Assembly: GCA_903952205.1 (NCBI GenBank)
Contig: CAJBEZ010000037.1
Span: forward strand, 62,001-126,000
Source of the DNA: an uncultured Desulfomonile sp.
GTDB taxonomy: Bacteria > Desulfobacterota > Desulfomonilia > Desulfomonilales > Desulfomonilaceae
Direction of reading: 5' to 3'
DNA: 64,000 nucleotides
Under the pieces are notes generated by a model. It ran no database searches. It saw only the letters and a program-made list of their open reading frames with translations, and was not told the origin of the DNA. Both the position numbers and the translations under genes were made by a program. This document shows positions 1 to 8,280 of this stretch, in pieces (within the stretch, counting starts at the first letter, position 1; each line of letters begins with the position of its first letter).

Positions 1-208
1 TACTCCCCCGGTGGTTCCTTTTGTTGATAGTGACATTGTGGCCGGGTTCGCTGATTCGGTCGTGATCGTAGTTGAAGCCAACTCCACCAAGGCCGAGGTC
101 CTGAATATCGCCATCAATCGTCTAAAAGCGGTGGAAGCGAAAATTGGCGGTCTAATCCTGAACAAGCGCGTTTTCTACATTCCCAAATGGTTGTACAGAT
201 TTCTTTAA
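1..208 (+). CDS. C-terminal fragment of a BY-kinase / CpsD-CapB-type ATPase (5' end outside window)
   Basis: The reading frame is open from base 2 and enters the window mid-gene. It begins T-P-P-V-V-P-F-V-D-S-D, which matches the DxPP...D segment (Walker A' or B region) of Wzc/CpsD/CapB tyrosine autokinases. It continues with the hydrophobic strand VVIVVEANSTKAE and ends with GGLILNKR, as these ATPases do. The family phosphorylates itself on C-terminal tyrosines and, with a Wzz-type partner, controls polysaccharide export. The end here has only two tyrosines (FYIPKWLYRFL), so a full tyrosine cluster is absent or reduced. The likely partner is the Wzz-like gene at 5174-6658, on the other strand. 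A GTG at 11 is internal and not a start. The family call is fair; kinase activity cannot be judged from this fragment. Confidence 0.65.
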   Translation, partial: TPPVVPFVDSDIVAGFADSVVIVVEANSTKAEVLNIAINRLKAVEAKIGGLILNKRVFYIPKWLYRFL

Positions 209-227
209 TCTTTTTTGATGGGGAAAC

Positions 228-1430
228 ATGAACGGGACGAAGCCTCGAATTCTTATGCTGACTAATAGCGTTTATTCACGAGATATCCGGGTGCGCCGTT
301 ACGCTGAATATCTCGTAAACGACGGGTACCTGGTGGACATAATTTGCCTTGCATCCGAAGATGACGCCCCTCAATCGGAAGATATCAGGATAGGGGTATA
401 TCCTGTCCCCATGAAAAGGCGTCGTAGAGAGAAAATCAGACATCTCATCGACTGGGGAATGTCAATCATCTTAATGTCCTGGTACGTAAATACACTCGAT
501 CTCGAACATAAATATTCATTAATCCATATCCACAATATGCCGGATGTATTAGTGTTTTGCGCCACAATTCAAAAGTTTGGAGGAACCCCTATTCTACTGA
601 ATGTTCACGACACCGTGCCGGAGATAACTCAATCAAAACTGCGGATAGGGCCGAACCATCCTATTGTTAAAATTCAGTGTATTCTTGAAAAGATATGCGT
701 AAGATTTAGCGCGCACATAATTACGGCTACAGAATCTTTTAAGCGGAAGCTCGTTGAAAGGGGAACCCCTGAAGAGAAAATTACTGTAGTGACAAATTTT
801 CCTGATGAACGGTTGTTTAATTCCCGTGAGTCTCTGCGCTGCAGGAGAGATGATGATGGTGCATTTATCCTACTTTACGTTGGGACCGTTGCGCTCAGAT
901 ATGGACTCCAAACGGTTGTCGAGGCGCTTCCCTCTATAAGAGAAGAGATTCCCGGCGTCAAGCTTCAGGTTTTTACAAAAATAAAAGGGGAAGGCAAAGC
1001 TCTTTCAGATTGCGTGAAGTTGGCTATGGATCTTGGAGTCGGTGATATTTTTGAAGTCAACGACCCTGTTCCGCTGGAAAGAATGCCGTATATCATGGCA
1101 AACGCGGATATTGGATTGTACCCAGCGTTGAAAGACTGCCACATGGATAATGCCCTATCGCTCAAAATACCAGAGATGGTCAACATGGAGCTTCCAATTG
1201 TAGCTTCAAAAATTTCTGTTTTGGAGGAGCTTTACGGTTCCGACTCCATCGCCTTCGTGGAATCAGGCGTCGTTGAAGACTTGGCCCTGAAGATAGTTGA
1301 GCTCTACAAGTGTCCTGAGAAAAGGCGACTTTACGCAATGAACGCCAAGGCCAAGGGTTCCAAAATGTTGTGGAAGGATCAATATCCAATTTATCTGCGA
1401 TTGGTCAAGAAAATGATCGGCAGGGGTTAG
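228..1430 (+). CDS. GT4-family (GT-B fold) glycosyltransferase
   Basis: A 400-residue cytosolic or membrane-associated glycosyltransferase, predicted to add a sugar to a lipid-linked oligosaccharide. The N-terminal acceptor half starts ILMLTNSVYSRDIRVRRYAE. The C-terminal donor half opens with LLYVGTVALRYGLQTVVEAL near residue 215 and carries the GT4 signature KIPEMVNMELPIVAS near residue 315, equivalent to the nucleotide-sugar-binding E-x7-E region. Length and architecture are normal for the family. The ATG follows the kinase fragment by 19 bases with GGGGAAAC just upstream, so the genes are probably co-transcribed. Donor and acceptor cannot be read from sequence. Confidence 0.85.
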   Translation: MNGTKPRILMLTNSVYSRDIRVRRYAEYLVNDGYLVDIICLASEDDAPQSEDIRIGVYPVPMKRRRREKIRHLIDWGMSIILMSWYVNTLDLEHKYSLIHIHNMPDVLVFCATIQKFGGTPILLNVHDTVPEITQSKLRIGPNHPIVKIQCILEKICVRFSAHIITATESFKRKLVERGTPEEKITVVTNFPDERLFNSRESLRCRRDDDGAFILLYVGTVALRYGLQTVVEALPSIREEIPGVKLQVFTKIKGEGKALSDCVKLAMDLGVGDIFEVNDPVPLERMPYIMANADIGLYPALKDCHMDNALSLKIPEMVNMELPIVASKISVLEELYGSDSIAFVESGVVEDLALKIVELYKCPEKRRLYAMNAKAKGSKMLWKDQYPIYLRLVKKMIGRG

Positions 1431-1467
1431 TTCTTCTCTAGGGAATTGTATCTCCCGGTGGAGTCTG

Positions 1468-3603
1468 GTGAACCTAAATATTTGGAAATACCGCTACAGG
1501 CGTTTGAGGAGCCTAAAACTTGTTGATTTCACAAGACGTTGGGAAATTCGGTCGTGGCGCAAACAGATCCTGGATTACGTCACTCAGCATTCCGGTTACA
1601 TAACCTCCCCCTCTATCAATGCCTGGTTAAATCATATCCAGCCGTCGCCCGAAATGGCCACTCCCTACAACTTCGATATCAATGGCCGGCCGCCTGGGTT
1701 CCTTTGTGACCCCGATTTCTGGAAGACCTTTAGAAGACTCTATCCAGAAGAGACTGAACAGTTGCTGGATCTGGCCTCAGATGTCCTGAGAGGAAAAGTT
1801 CAGCTCTTTGGCTGGAATCCTGTCTCCTCTGCTGTCCCGTCGCTGGGGATTGAGAACGCTGAAACGATGGCGATTGTCGCGAATTGGGCCTCAACGAATT
1901 ATTGGGATATTAACTTCTATCACAGTAAAACCTCGCCGGATTTTGACATAAAATGGCTCTGGGAGTTACAGAGACTTCAATTCCTTCTATGGCTGGGAGC
2001 AGCATGGCAATTGACGGGGGACAGCAAGTTTGCAGTCATGGCGCGAGAAATTCTTGCTTCTTGGCTCAGTCATCTAAGATACCCGTTAGGGGTAGAATGG
2101 AGCAGCAATCTTGAAGTTGGATTGAGAATCCTCTCAATTTCGCGGTGTAGCGCCATGCTCATGAATAGTCCGGCATGGGACCAGGAATTTGTCTCTACCC
2201 TTCTTGCATGGAATCGCCTGCACGCTACTCACCTTCGAAAAGAAATAACCTTGCATCACGCTTTGGGAAATCACCAACTGGGTGAAGCCTGTTCACTCAT
2301 CTGGTTTGCTTCTGTTTTTCCTGGTCTCCCGGAAGCGAACTTGTGGAACAGCTTTGCACTGAAAACAATTAACAGAATTGTTCCTGATCTGTTTTTCCCA
2401 GACGGTGTTTATGCCGAACAATCCAATGGTTACCTGAAATTTGCCCTGGAATTCATGTTCCCTTTGATTTCGAATGAAAATGTTTCAGTGCAAGGCTTTT
2501 CATCGATTACTCTGAAAAGGTTGATTTCGTCGCTTGAGTTCATTCAGGCCCAGTCGAATTGTGGGAGAAATGTCCCCATGGTTGGTGATAGCGATTCGGG
2601 TTCAGCTATTGGTTGGAGGCTGGCTGAATATTGGGACTTCTCGTGGCTTCTGGCGGTCGGGGCGACTATGTTCAATCGTGCGGATTTGGCCGACGGGATA
2701 GAAAAATTTCCCGCTGAGGCATTTCTAAACACCGGTCTGCATGGATTGGAAAAATTCAGGGATCTCAAGAGCCGTTCAATTCAAATGTCAATCTCTAACA
2801 AGATTAAGCCATCTCGATATAGGTCATTTCCGACAGGCGGCTACCACATTTCAAGGGACTCTTATTTTCAACTAATTTTTGATTCAGGCCCTCTTGGAAT
2901 CCCCCCAGGATTTGGTCATGGTCATGCCGACGCTTTGTCAATTCTGATCAACGTTGAGAACAAACCGGTAATCGTTGATCCTGGAACCATGCATTACAAC
3001 GCCCAACCCGAAGTTCGAACCTATTTCAGGGAAACCTCCGCTCATAACACTCTTATGATAGGCCGAGCAAGTCAAAGTGAGGTCCTCGACACTTTCAGGT
3101 GGGTATCGGATTATCGAGTTCAATGGATTGACGCAATTGAAACCAGAGAATTTCGTGTTTTGTCCGGCACTCTGGCAACCAATTTTTACAGTCATCAAAG
3201 GACGGTTCTGCATAGGTTCGAAATGGGTTTGATAATTTCTGATGTCATTTCGGTTCAAGGCGATTCTATGGTTCAAGGTCATCTTCATTTTCACCCGAAT
3301 ATCAATATTAAACCAATGGGAAGGAACAAATTTCTCTTATCCCATGGAAAAAACCTTCTCGAAATTTCCTTGCCTCAATCACCGCATGTTTCATCCGAAT
3401 TGATTGAGGGGGCCAGGGAACCGATGTTAGGATGGTATTCTGGAAGTTACGGTCAAATGGTTTCCACAAAAACTGTCAGATTCAAGTTCAAAATTTTGAA
3501 CAGGGGAGAATTGATTACCGTGATTGAGCGCCCTAAAATCCACAAGAACTGGAATGAGGAACTTCTATTTCTCAAGTCGATTCGCTACCGGGAGGGGATG
3601 TGA
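1468..3603 (+). CDS. Heparinase II/III-family protein (polysaccharide lyase-like)
   Basis: 711 residues with the two-part layout of the heparinase II/III family. An alpha-helical N-terminal toroid (about 100-430) includes HHALGNHQLGEA near residue 265. A beta-sandwich domain (about 460-690) carries GFGHGHADALSILINV followed by KPVIVDPGTMHYN, the His/Asp-rich family signature. Family members cleave uronate-containing polysaccharides by beta-elimination, and homologues are common in exopolysaccharide loci, where they are thought to trim or edit product. No clear signal peptide is visible. The start is GTG at 1468 with GGAG five bases upstream. It overlaps the next gene at TGATG, implying translational coupling with the GT4 at 3603. 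Substrate unknown. Confidence 0.8.
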   Translation: MNLNIWKYRYRRLRSLKLVDFTRRWEIRSWRKQILDYVTQHSGYITSPSINAWLNHIQPSPEMATPYNFDINGRPPGFLCDPDFWKTFRRLYPEETEQLLDLASDVLRGKVQLFGWNPVSSAVPSLGIENAETMAIVANWASTNYWDINFYHSKTSPDFDIKWLWELQRLQFLLWLGAAWQLTGDSKFAVMAREILASWLSHLRYPLGVEWSSNLEVGLRILSISRCSAMLMNSPAWDQEFVSTLLAWNRLHATHLRKEITLHHALGNHQLGEACSLIWFASVFPGLPEANLWNSFALKTINRIVPDLFFPDGVYAEQSNGYLKFALEFMFPLISNENVSVQGFSSITLKRLISSLEFIQAQSNCGRNVPMVGDSDSGSAIGWRLAEYWDFSWLLAVGATMFNRADLADGIEKFPAEAFLNTGLHGLEKFRDLKSRSIQMSISNKIKPSRYRSFPTGGYHISRDSYFQLIFDSGPLGIPPGFGHGHADALSILINVENKPVIVDPGTMHYNAQPEVRTYFRETSAHNTLMIGRASQSEVLDTFRWVSDYRVQWIDAIETREFRVLSGTLATNFYSHQRTVLHRFEMGLIISDVISVQGDSMVQGHLHFHPNINIKPMGRNKFLLSHGKNLLEISLPQSPHVSSELIEGAREPMLGWYSGSYGQMVSTKTVRFKFKILNRGELITVIERPKIHKNWNEELLFLKSIRYREGM

Positions 3604-4841
3604 TGAAAGTTCTACACATACTCCACAGGTCGGTCCCTGGTACTCATGGATACGCGATTAGAAGCAAAGAGATAGTATCCCAGTTGGTGGCCAAAGGGGT
3701 TGAGCCTCTTGTGGTAACTTCTCCGTCTCAATCCCCATTAGGAGCCCTTGACTCTGAATCTAGCGAAATAATTGATGGAGTGCGATATTTCAGGAGTTGC
3801 GGCAACCTCCTGGAGCCTACAGTTGAGGTCAAGGATGGGAAATACTTTAGGGCTACCCTTAGAGTAATGCAGAACGCCAACCTTCTAAGAATGGCCTGGG
3901 GTATTGCCCGTAAATACAAACCAGATATAATCCACGCTCATTCACCATTTACATGCGGGTTGGTTGGCGATACGGTCAGTTTCGTCACCGGTATACCGGT
4001 AATTTATGAGATGCGGGGCATCTGGGAAGACCAGCATACCAGCCGTTACGGTATGGCTACAACTTCATTCAGATATAGGGGTGTGAGATCTCTCGAAACT
4101 TTGGCGCTTAAACGCGCGGACAAGTGTTTTTCGATATCAGAAGCCCTCAAGAAAGAAATTATTTCCAGAGGCGTCGATTCAGAGAGGATCGTAATAGCTC
4201 CAAATGGTGTGGATACTGACAAATTTAATCCCGGAAGGCCACAGGAGAGTTTGGTTGAAGAGCTTGGCCTAAAAGACAAGCTGGTCATGGGTTACATCGG
4301 CGGTTTTTTCTATTATGAAGGTTTGGACATCCTTGCGCAAGCGTTCGACACCCTTGCTACAAGGTTCCCTTCACTTGTTTTACTGTTGATCGGCGATGGC
4401 GAACTCATGCCGAGATTAAAAGAATTCGCCGCCGCCTCAGACTATTCAAACCGGATAATTTTTACTGGTCGGGTGAAGAATGATCTGATTGTCGATTATT
4501 ACAAACTTTTCGATTTGCTGGTCCTGCCTCGAAGAGACGCAAGAGAAGCCAATCTGGTGACCCCATTGAAACCATTGGAAATAATGTCCATGGCTAAACC
4601 TGTCGTGGCAAGCGACATTGGCGGTCACAGGGAAATCATTATTGACGGGAAGAACGGTGTTCTCTTTGCTCCGGAACAAACTGCAGATCTTGCGGCAAAG
4701 TGCAATATGCTGTTGGAGGACGCTAGTTACAGGGACGAACTAGGCGCCCGCTCTAGAGCCTGGGTCATTGAGAACCGGGACTGGAAGGTGTTGATAGAAC
4801 GGTATATCTCTGTTTACAAAAAGCTGTCTAAATCAATTTAG
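3603..4841 (+). CDS. GT4 glycosyltransferase, exosortase-A-associated type
   Basis: 412 residues from the ATG at 3603; a GTG at 3600 is one codon earlier. GGAGGGG at 3591-3597 serves either start. The beginning MKVLHILHRSVPGTHGYAIR resembles the glycosyltransferase subgroup found with exosortase-A/PEP-CTERM exopolysaccharide loci. PNGVDTDKFNP near residue 200, GYIGGFFYYEGLDIL near 230 and PLEIMSMAKPVVASDIGGH near 325 are standard GT4 donor-domain motifs. It overlaps the heparinase-type gene by one base and ends the plus-strand unit, convergent with the gene ending at 4848. No exosortase is visible in the window, so the subgroup assignment rests on the N-terminus only. Confidence 0.82.
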   Translation: MKVLHILHRSVPGTHGYAIRSKEIVSQLVAKGVEPLVVTSPSQSPLGALDSESSEIIDGVRYFRSCGNLLEPTVEVKDGKYFRATLRVMQNANLLRMAWGIARKYKPDIIHAHSPFTCGLVGDTVSFVTGIPVIYEMRGIWEDQHTSRYGMATTSFRYRGVRSLETLALKRADKCFSISEALKKEIISRGVDSERIVIAPNGVDTDKFNPGRPQESLVEELGLKDKLVMGYIGGFFYYEGLDILAQAFDTLATRFPSLVLLLIGDGELMPRLKEFAAASDYSNRIIFTGRVKNDLIVDYYKLFDLLVLPRRDAREANLVTPLKPLEIMSMAKPVVASDIGGHREIIIDGKNGVLFAPEQTADLAAKCNMLLEDASYRDELGARSRAWVIENRDWKVLIERYISVYKKLSKSI

Positions 4842-4847
4842 ATAGCG

Positions 4848-5177
4848 TCACAAGTTGTCACGAGCGTCTTTCATTATGAACAATTGAACGGAAGTAATTT
4901 TAAGGGGATTTGGATCAGGACGCATGGACGCCCTGCTAAAGCTCTCGAAGGCGATGATTACGTCAATTGATCTTTCACACCAATTACAAGTGTTTAGCAT
5001 TTCAAAGATGTAATCGCCCAGCCTCCCTTGAATATATACCCTGTCACCAGTAATTTCCTGAATTACACCGAGGTCCGATGTAGGAGAATAGCCCTGGGCA
5101 AATGCCAACCCGAACTGCCACGCAACCATTGCCAACAAAAAAGATAGAACTTTTACCACACTAGGGCTCAACCTCAT
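4848..5177 (-). CDS. Small predicted periplasmic protein, unknown function
   Basis: 109 residues. An N-terminal signal peptide (basic MRLSPSVVK, then a hydrophobic stretch) ends at an A-F-A site before QGYSPTSD. The mature part is about 80 residues with a CNWC pair (CxxC), which could bind metal or form a disulfide. Its ATG overlaps the stop of the Wzz-like gene by four bases, so the two are probably translationally coupled and this protein may act with the chain-length protein in the periplasm. I do not recognise a family. The CxxC and the coupling are seen; the functional link is inference. Confidence 0.6.
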   Translation of the reverse strand: MRLSPSVVKVLSFLLAMVAWQFGLAFAQGYSPTSDLGVIQEITGDRVYIQGRLGDYIFEMLNTCNWCERSIDVIIAFESFSRASMRPDPNPLKITSVQLFIMKDARDNL

Positions 5178-6658
5178 TTTCCATCCTCAGGAGGCTTATC
5201 CTTCTTAACTTTCCCAAAGGAGGCCAGAACCTTGTAGCCTGTAGCAGCTTCCAGTCTCGAAGGATCATCAAACGAATGATCAAGGAATGAAGCGACAAAT
5301 ATGATGCCTATGCCAAGGGGAAAAGAGAACACGAAAGCTAGAAAAACGTAAGTGCCTGTTTTTGGTGAAATTGGACGGGTCGGACGAGACGGTTCACCCA
5401 GGATCTTTATGTCCACAAGTTTTTGGCGGCTTTCTTCAGCGTCGATTCTAGCCGCCTGTTCTTTACCAACGAATTGCAGATATTGTTCCCTGGCCACCGA
5501 CAGATCAAGCTGGATTGCTCTAAATTCCTCACTCTTTTGAGCCATAAGATCCATCTGGGCCAGAACCCGATTACGGCTTTCTTCGAGGCTGGCCTTTTTT
5601 ATCGCAAGGACAGATATTTCGCTACTGATAGCCGAATTAAATCGATCGAAGGAATCCTTGAGTTGGTCGGCGCCGGCAATGTAATCGCGACTATTCTTGG
5701 TCCAGAGTTCACCCATTTGCAACATTTTTTGTTCCGACTGCACCAATTGAACAGCTAGAACATTTATGAGAGTGCTCTCTCCACTTCGCACGGCGCTTGG
5801 AGCGAGTTGTCCTGTCGGCAGGGTCCTTTGGTGTACAAGATTTGCCATTTCCATATATTGTTTGATGGTTGAATTGACATCAACCAGGGCGTCTTCAATC
5901 ATCTTGCGGGTCGACAGTATATCCTGTTCCTGGCGATCGGGAATGGACAGGTTCGATTCTTTTTTAAATTGAGTCAGTTTATGTCTCGCCTGATCAAATT
6001 TTTCCTTGGCCGCCGCAAGCTGTTCGGCAAAAAAACCCTGAATTCCGGGAAGAGAATAAACTTCGGAATGAAAGGGGATATAAACAGCGAGCAAAGTAGA
6101 AAGAATTTTCTGAATTTTGTCGGGGTTAGAATCTTTGAAACTTACATCCAGCACTTTTGACCGAGCGACCGGCGTCACCTCGAATCTGCTCATCAAACCG
6201 TACGCTATCGCTATGTCTCGTGAGTATTCCTGGCTGTCCGCCTTTTTGACATCTTCTTTAGATGCGAACAGACCTGATATACTTGAGGAGATTACGCCGA
6301 ATATTTTCCCTACAGCTCCAGCAGATTCCCCTTGGAAAAACCCGAACCCGAGTTTTCTCACAGTCCTCAACCAGAGTTCAGGGCTCTTCAGAATTTCCAT
6401 TTCAGTGTTCAGGTCTATTTCATCAACATTCAGGTTAAGTATTCGTGAAGCGCCGGGACTTGAACCCACGAGTAGCGAAGGATCATCTTTCTTGGCCGTG
6501 ACTATAACTTTGGCGCCTACCTGATAAACAGGAGTAGCAAGCAGGCAGCCTATGAAAACACCTATAGGGACCAGGATTACAACAAGTTTTAATATGAGTA
6601 TCCTTTTGTAGATTACATTCAGGATATCTCGTAATGTCAGTCCCGGTGCGGCCGTCAT
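5174..6658 (-). CDS. Wzz/GumC-type polysaccharide chain-length determinant (PCP family)
   Basis: 494 residues with the polysaccharide co-polymerase plan. The N-terminal transmembrane segment (about 24-45) is followed by PVYQVGAKVIV, the Wzz-domain start. A long periplasmic helical region with coiled-coil character (about 200-420) follows, then a proline-rich SRPTRPISPKT and a second transmembrane helix (about 450-472). The short cytosolic tail has no Walker motifs, so the kinase is a separate protein, as the fragment at 1-208 suggests. It sets polymer chain length with the polymerase/ligase at 8281-9711. A -35 of perfect consensus lies upstream (6751-6756, minus strand). It is coupled to the small gene at 4848-5177. 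Confidence 0.88.
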   Translation of the reverse strand: MTAAPGLTLRDILNVIYKRILILKLVVILVPIGVFIGCLLATPVYQVGAKVIVTAKKDDPSLLVGSSPGASRILNLNVDEIDLNTEMEILKSPELWLRTVRKLGFGFFQGESAGAVGKIFGVISSSISGLFASKEDVKKADSQEYSRDIAIAYGLMSRFEVTPVARSKVLDVSFKDSNPDKIQKILSTLLAVYIPFHSEVYSLPGIQGFFAEQLAAAKEKFDQARHKLTQFKKESNLSIPDRQEQDILSTRKMIEDALVDVNSTIKQYMEMANLVHQRTLPTGQLAPSAVRSGESTLINVLAVQLVQSEQKMLQMGELWTKNSRDYIAGADQLKDSFDRFNSAISSEISVLAIKKASLEESRNRVLAQMDLMAQKSEEFRAIQLDLSVAREQYLQFVGKEQAARIDAEESRQKLVDIKILGEPSRPTRPISPKTGTYVFLAFVFSFPLGIGIIFVASFLDHSFDDPSRLEAATGYKVLASFGKVKKDKPPEDGK

Positions 6659-6727
6659 CCATCACGCCTTTGTGCAAGAGATTCGGGAAGGGTCTCCAAC
6701 GTTTTCATGTAAGCCCCAGCGTCTGGC

Positions 6728-6756
6728 CTACTATCAAAACTAGATTTACATGTCAA
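6728..6756 (-). promoter_or_regulatory. Candidate sigma-70-type promoter for the Wzz-like gene
   Basis: On the minus strand TTGACA (6751-6756) is a perfect -35 hexamer. Seventeen bases later TAGTAG (6728-6733) is a poor -10. It lies 70 bases upstream of the ATG at 6658. The -35 is convincing; the -10 is weak. Confidence 0.35.
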
Positions 6757-6812
6757 TAAGTTTATAATTTCTTAGAGAGTTATGATTTTTTTCTAATGGG
6801 TTTTAAGAGTTG

Positions 6813-8219
6813 TTAATGCATTGGCGAGGTATCATTACCTGGTGAGACGCTTGTAAGTTTACTTATGAACAATCTTACCTTGCCACCAGGAGAACGTTCG
6901 AGATCATCCACGTAATCCAGTTCGACCTCTGTCTCCGGCCCAACCCTGACAGCGATTCTGACTAGGAGTTTTCTTTCATCGGATTTGGAATAATTTTTCC
7001 CCCGCACAATTCGCAGAGTAAAGGCACCCGGTCGGTCCTGGTAAAACTGGGCTGCGGATATGTTTGTCAAGCCTTTGAAGATGCTGTCCATCTGGGCAAT
7101 TTTAGTACCATCCGCTTTGACTATATAGTCTTCCAGTCTACCGTCAATCTCTTTAACAACCCTACCCGGTCGTCCACATTCGCATTCAGTTTCATCAAGT
7201 GTTACGAAGTCATTGGTGTCATACCTTATCAAAGGCATGGCCGGATTTGTGAAATTGGTTCCTACCAGAGAATATGTTCCGTCTTCTCTCGGCACGAATT
7301 CTACAGCTCCAAAATCCTCATCCACATGAAGTTTGCCGAGTTCGCACTCGGAAATGTTGGCAACGGCTTCCACCAATCCGTAATGTTGTCTGGGCCTAAC
7401 CCCAAATGCTTCTTTGACGGCTTCGATCTGATAGGAAGAAACGTTTTCCGCGCCGAAAGTTACGTGCCTGACGGGATAGCCGAGGCTCTGCCTGTTCTCG
7501 ATCAGGTAATTCGCCAGCAGGACAATCAAAGAGGGAAAGCCCTGAATCCACGGTGGCTGCTTTCTTCGAATTTCAGATATGTAGTATTTGATATTCTCAT
7601 GAGTCATGTGGAATGCGCTGAACATGATCTGCCGGCCAAAGTGGTTGTATCTCCAGAAAGGTGGCTTTTTTTGAGACAAGTCAACCCAGGGGCGGGCCCC
7701 AAATACTGCGCACCATTCCTCCCCAGGGCTGATTCCGTGCCAATGGTAATATCTTCCCCAAACGGCGTACATTTGCGTCAGGCCACCCTCTGTCGTGTAA
7801 ATATTTAATGGCATACCTGTTGTTCCGCTTGTGTTGATAAGTATTTTTTCTTTCCTGGGAACGCCTTCCGCTAATAAATTTTCAAAATCTTCCTTTACAT
7901 TCCGTTTTTTTAGCAAAGGAAGCTTGATAAGGTCTTTGAGTCCCTGTACCTGTTTGGTCGAAATACCATAATCAGCGAACAGTTTTCGATAGTACGGTGT
8001 GGTTTTGACGGCGTATTCAACGAAGTCTTTCAGCTTGTTATCTCGATACTCTCTAAGGTTTTTTTTTGATATGAAGGAGCGCCTGATGTAACCGTCCAGG
8101 ATGTCTCTGTATGCGGTTCCGAAAAAGCGATGATTCATGTATGCGCCATGGATGTTGCACGCGAAGTGCTGCGCAAAAACAGGCAAATAAGAATAGAAAG
8201 GGGTCACCCATTTTATCAT
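6813..8219 (-). CDS. PaaK/CapK-like adenylate-forming enzyme (phenylacetate-CoA ligase-related)
   Basis: 468 residues of the AMP-binding superfamily. LINTSGTTGMPLNIYTT (near 130) is the P-loop-like A3 motif. RQHYGLVEAVANISECE (near 275) is A5-like. CECGRPGRVVKEIDGRLEDY (near 345) carries the Cys-rich turn and the Asp/Gly hinge of PaaK relatives. PaaK makes phenylacetyl-CoA; homologues such as CapK occur in capsule loci with undetermined roles, possibly activating an acyl or amino acid for transfer to a sugar. Acyl or aminoacyl activation here is inference. A paralogue lies at 42145-43575. It is the last gene of the minus-strand unit that starts at 12395. Confidence 0.78.
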   Translation of the reverse strand: MIKWVTPFYSYLPVFAQHFACNIHGAYMNHRFFGTAYRDILDGYIRRSFISKKNLREYRDNKLKDFVEYAVKTTPYYRKLFADYGISTKQVQGLKDLIKLPLLKKRNVKEDFENLLAEGVPRKEKILINTSGTTGMPLNIYTTEGGLTQMYAVWGRYYHWHGISPGEEWCAVFGARPWVDLSQKKPPFWRYNHFGRQIMFSAFHMTHENIKYYISEIRRKQPPWIQGFPSLIVLLANYLIENRQSLGYPVRHVTFGAENVSSYQIEAVKEAFGVRPRQHYGLVEAVANISECELGKLHVDEDFGAVEFVPREDGTYSLVGTNFTNPAMPLIRYDTNDFVTLDETECECGRPGRVVKEIDGRLEDYIVKADGTKIAQMDSIFKGLTNISAAQFYQDRPGAFTLRIVRGKNYSKSDERKLLVRIAVRVGPETEVELDYVDDLERSPGGKVRLFISKLTSVSPGNDTSPMH

Positions 8220-8280
8220 CTGTCTAACTCTTCATGTTGCAGGAGACAGGCGGAACGGCACGCTTCACAAACAACAAGAT

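Noticed and set aside
5352-6524. Several plus-strand frames opposite the Wzz-like gene.
   Set aside because: All are shadows of a complete, family-matching gene.
7326-7808. 160-codon plus-strand frame antisense to the PaaK-like gene.
   Set aside because: It lies wholly opposite a well-supported gene and has no recognisable domain.
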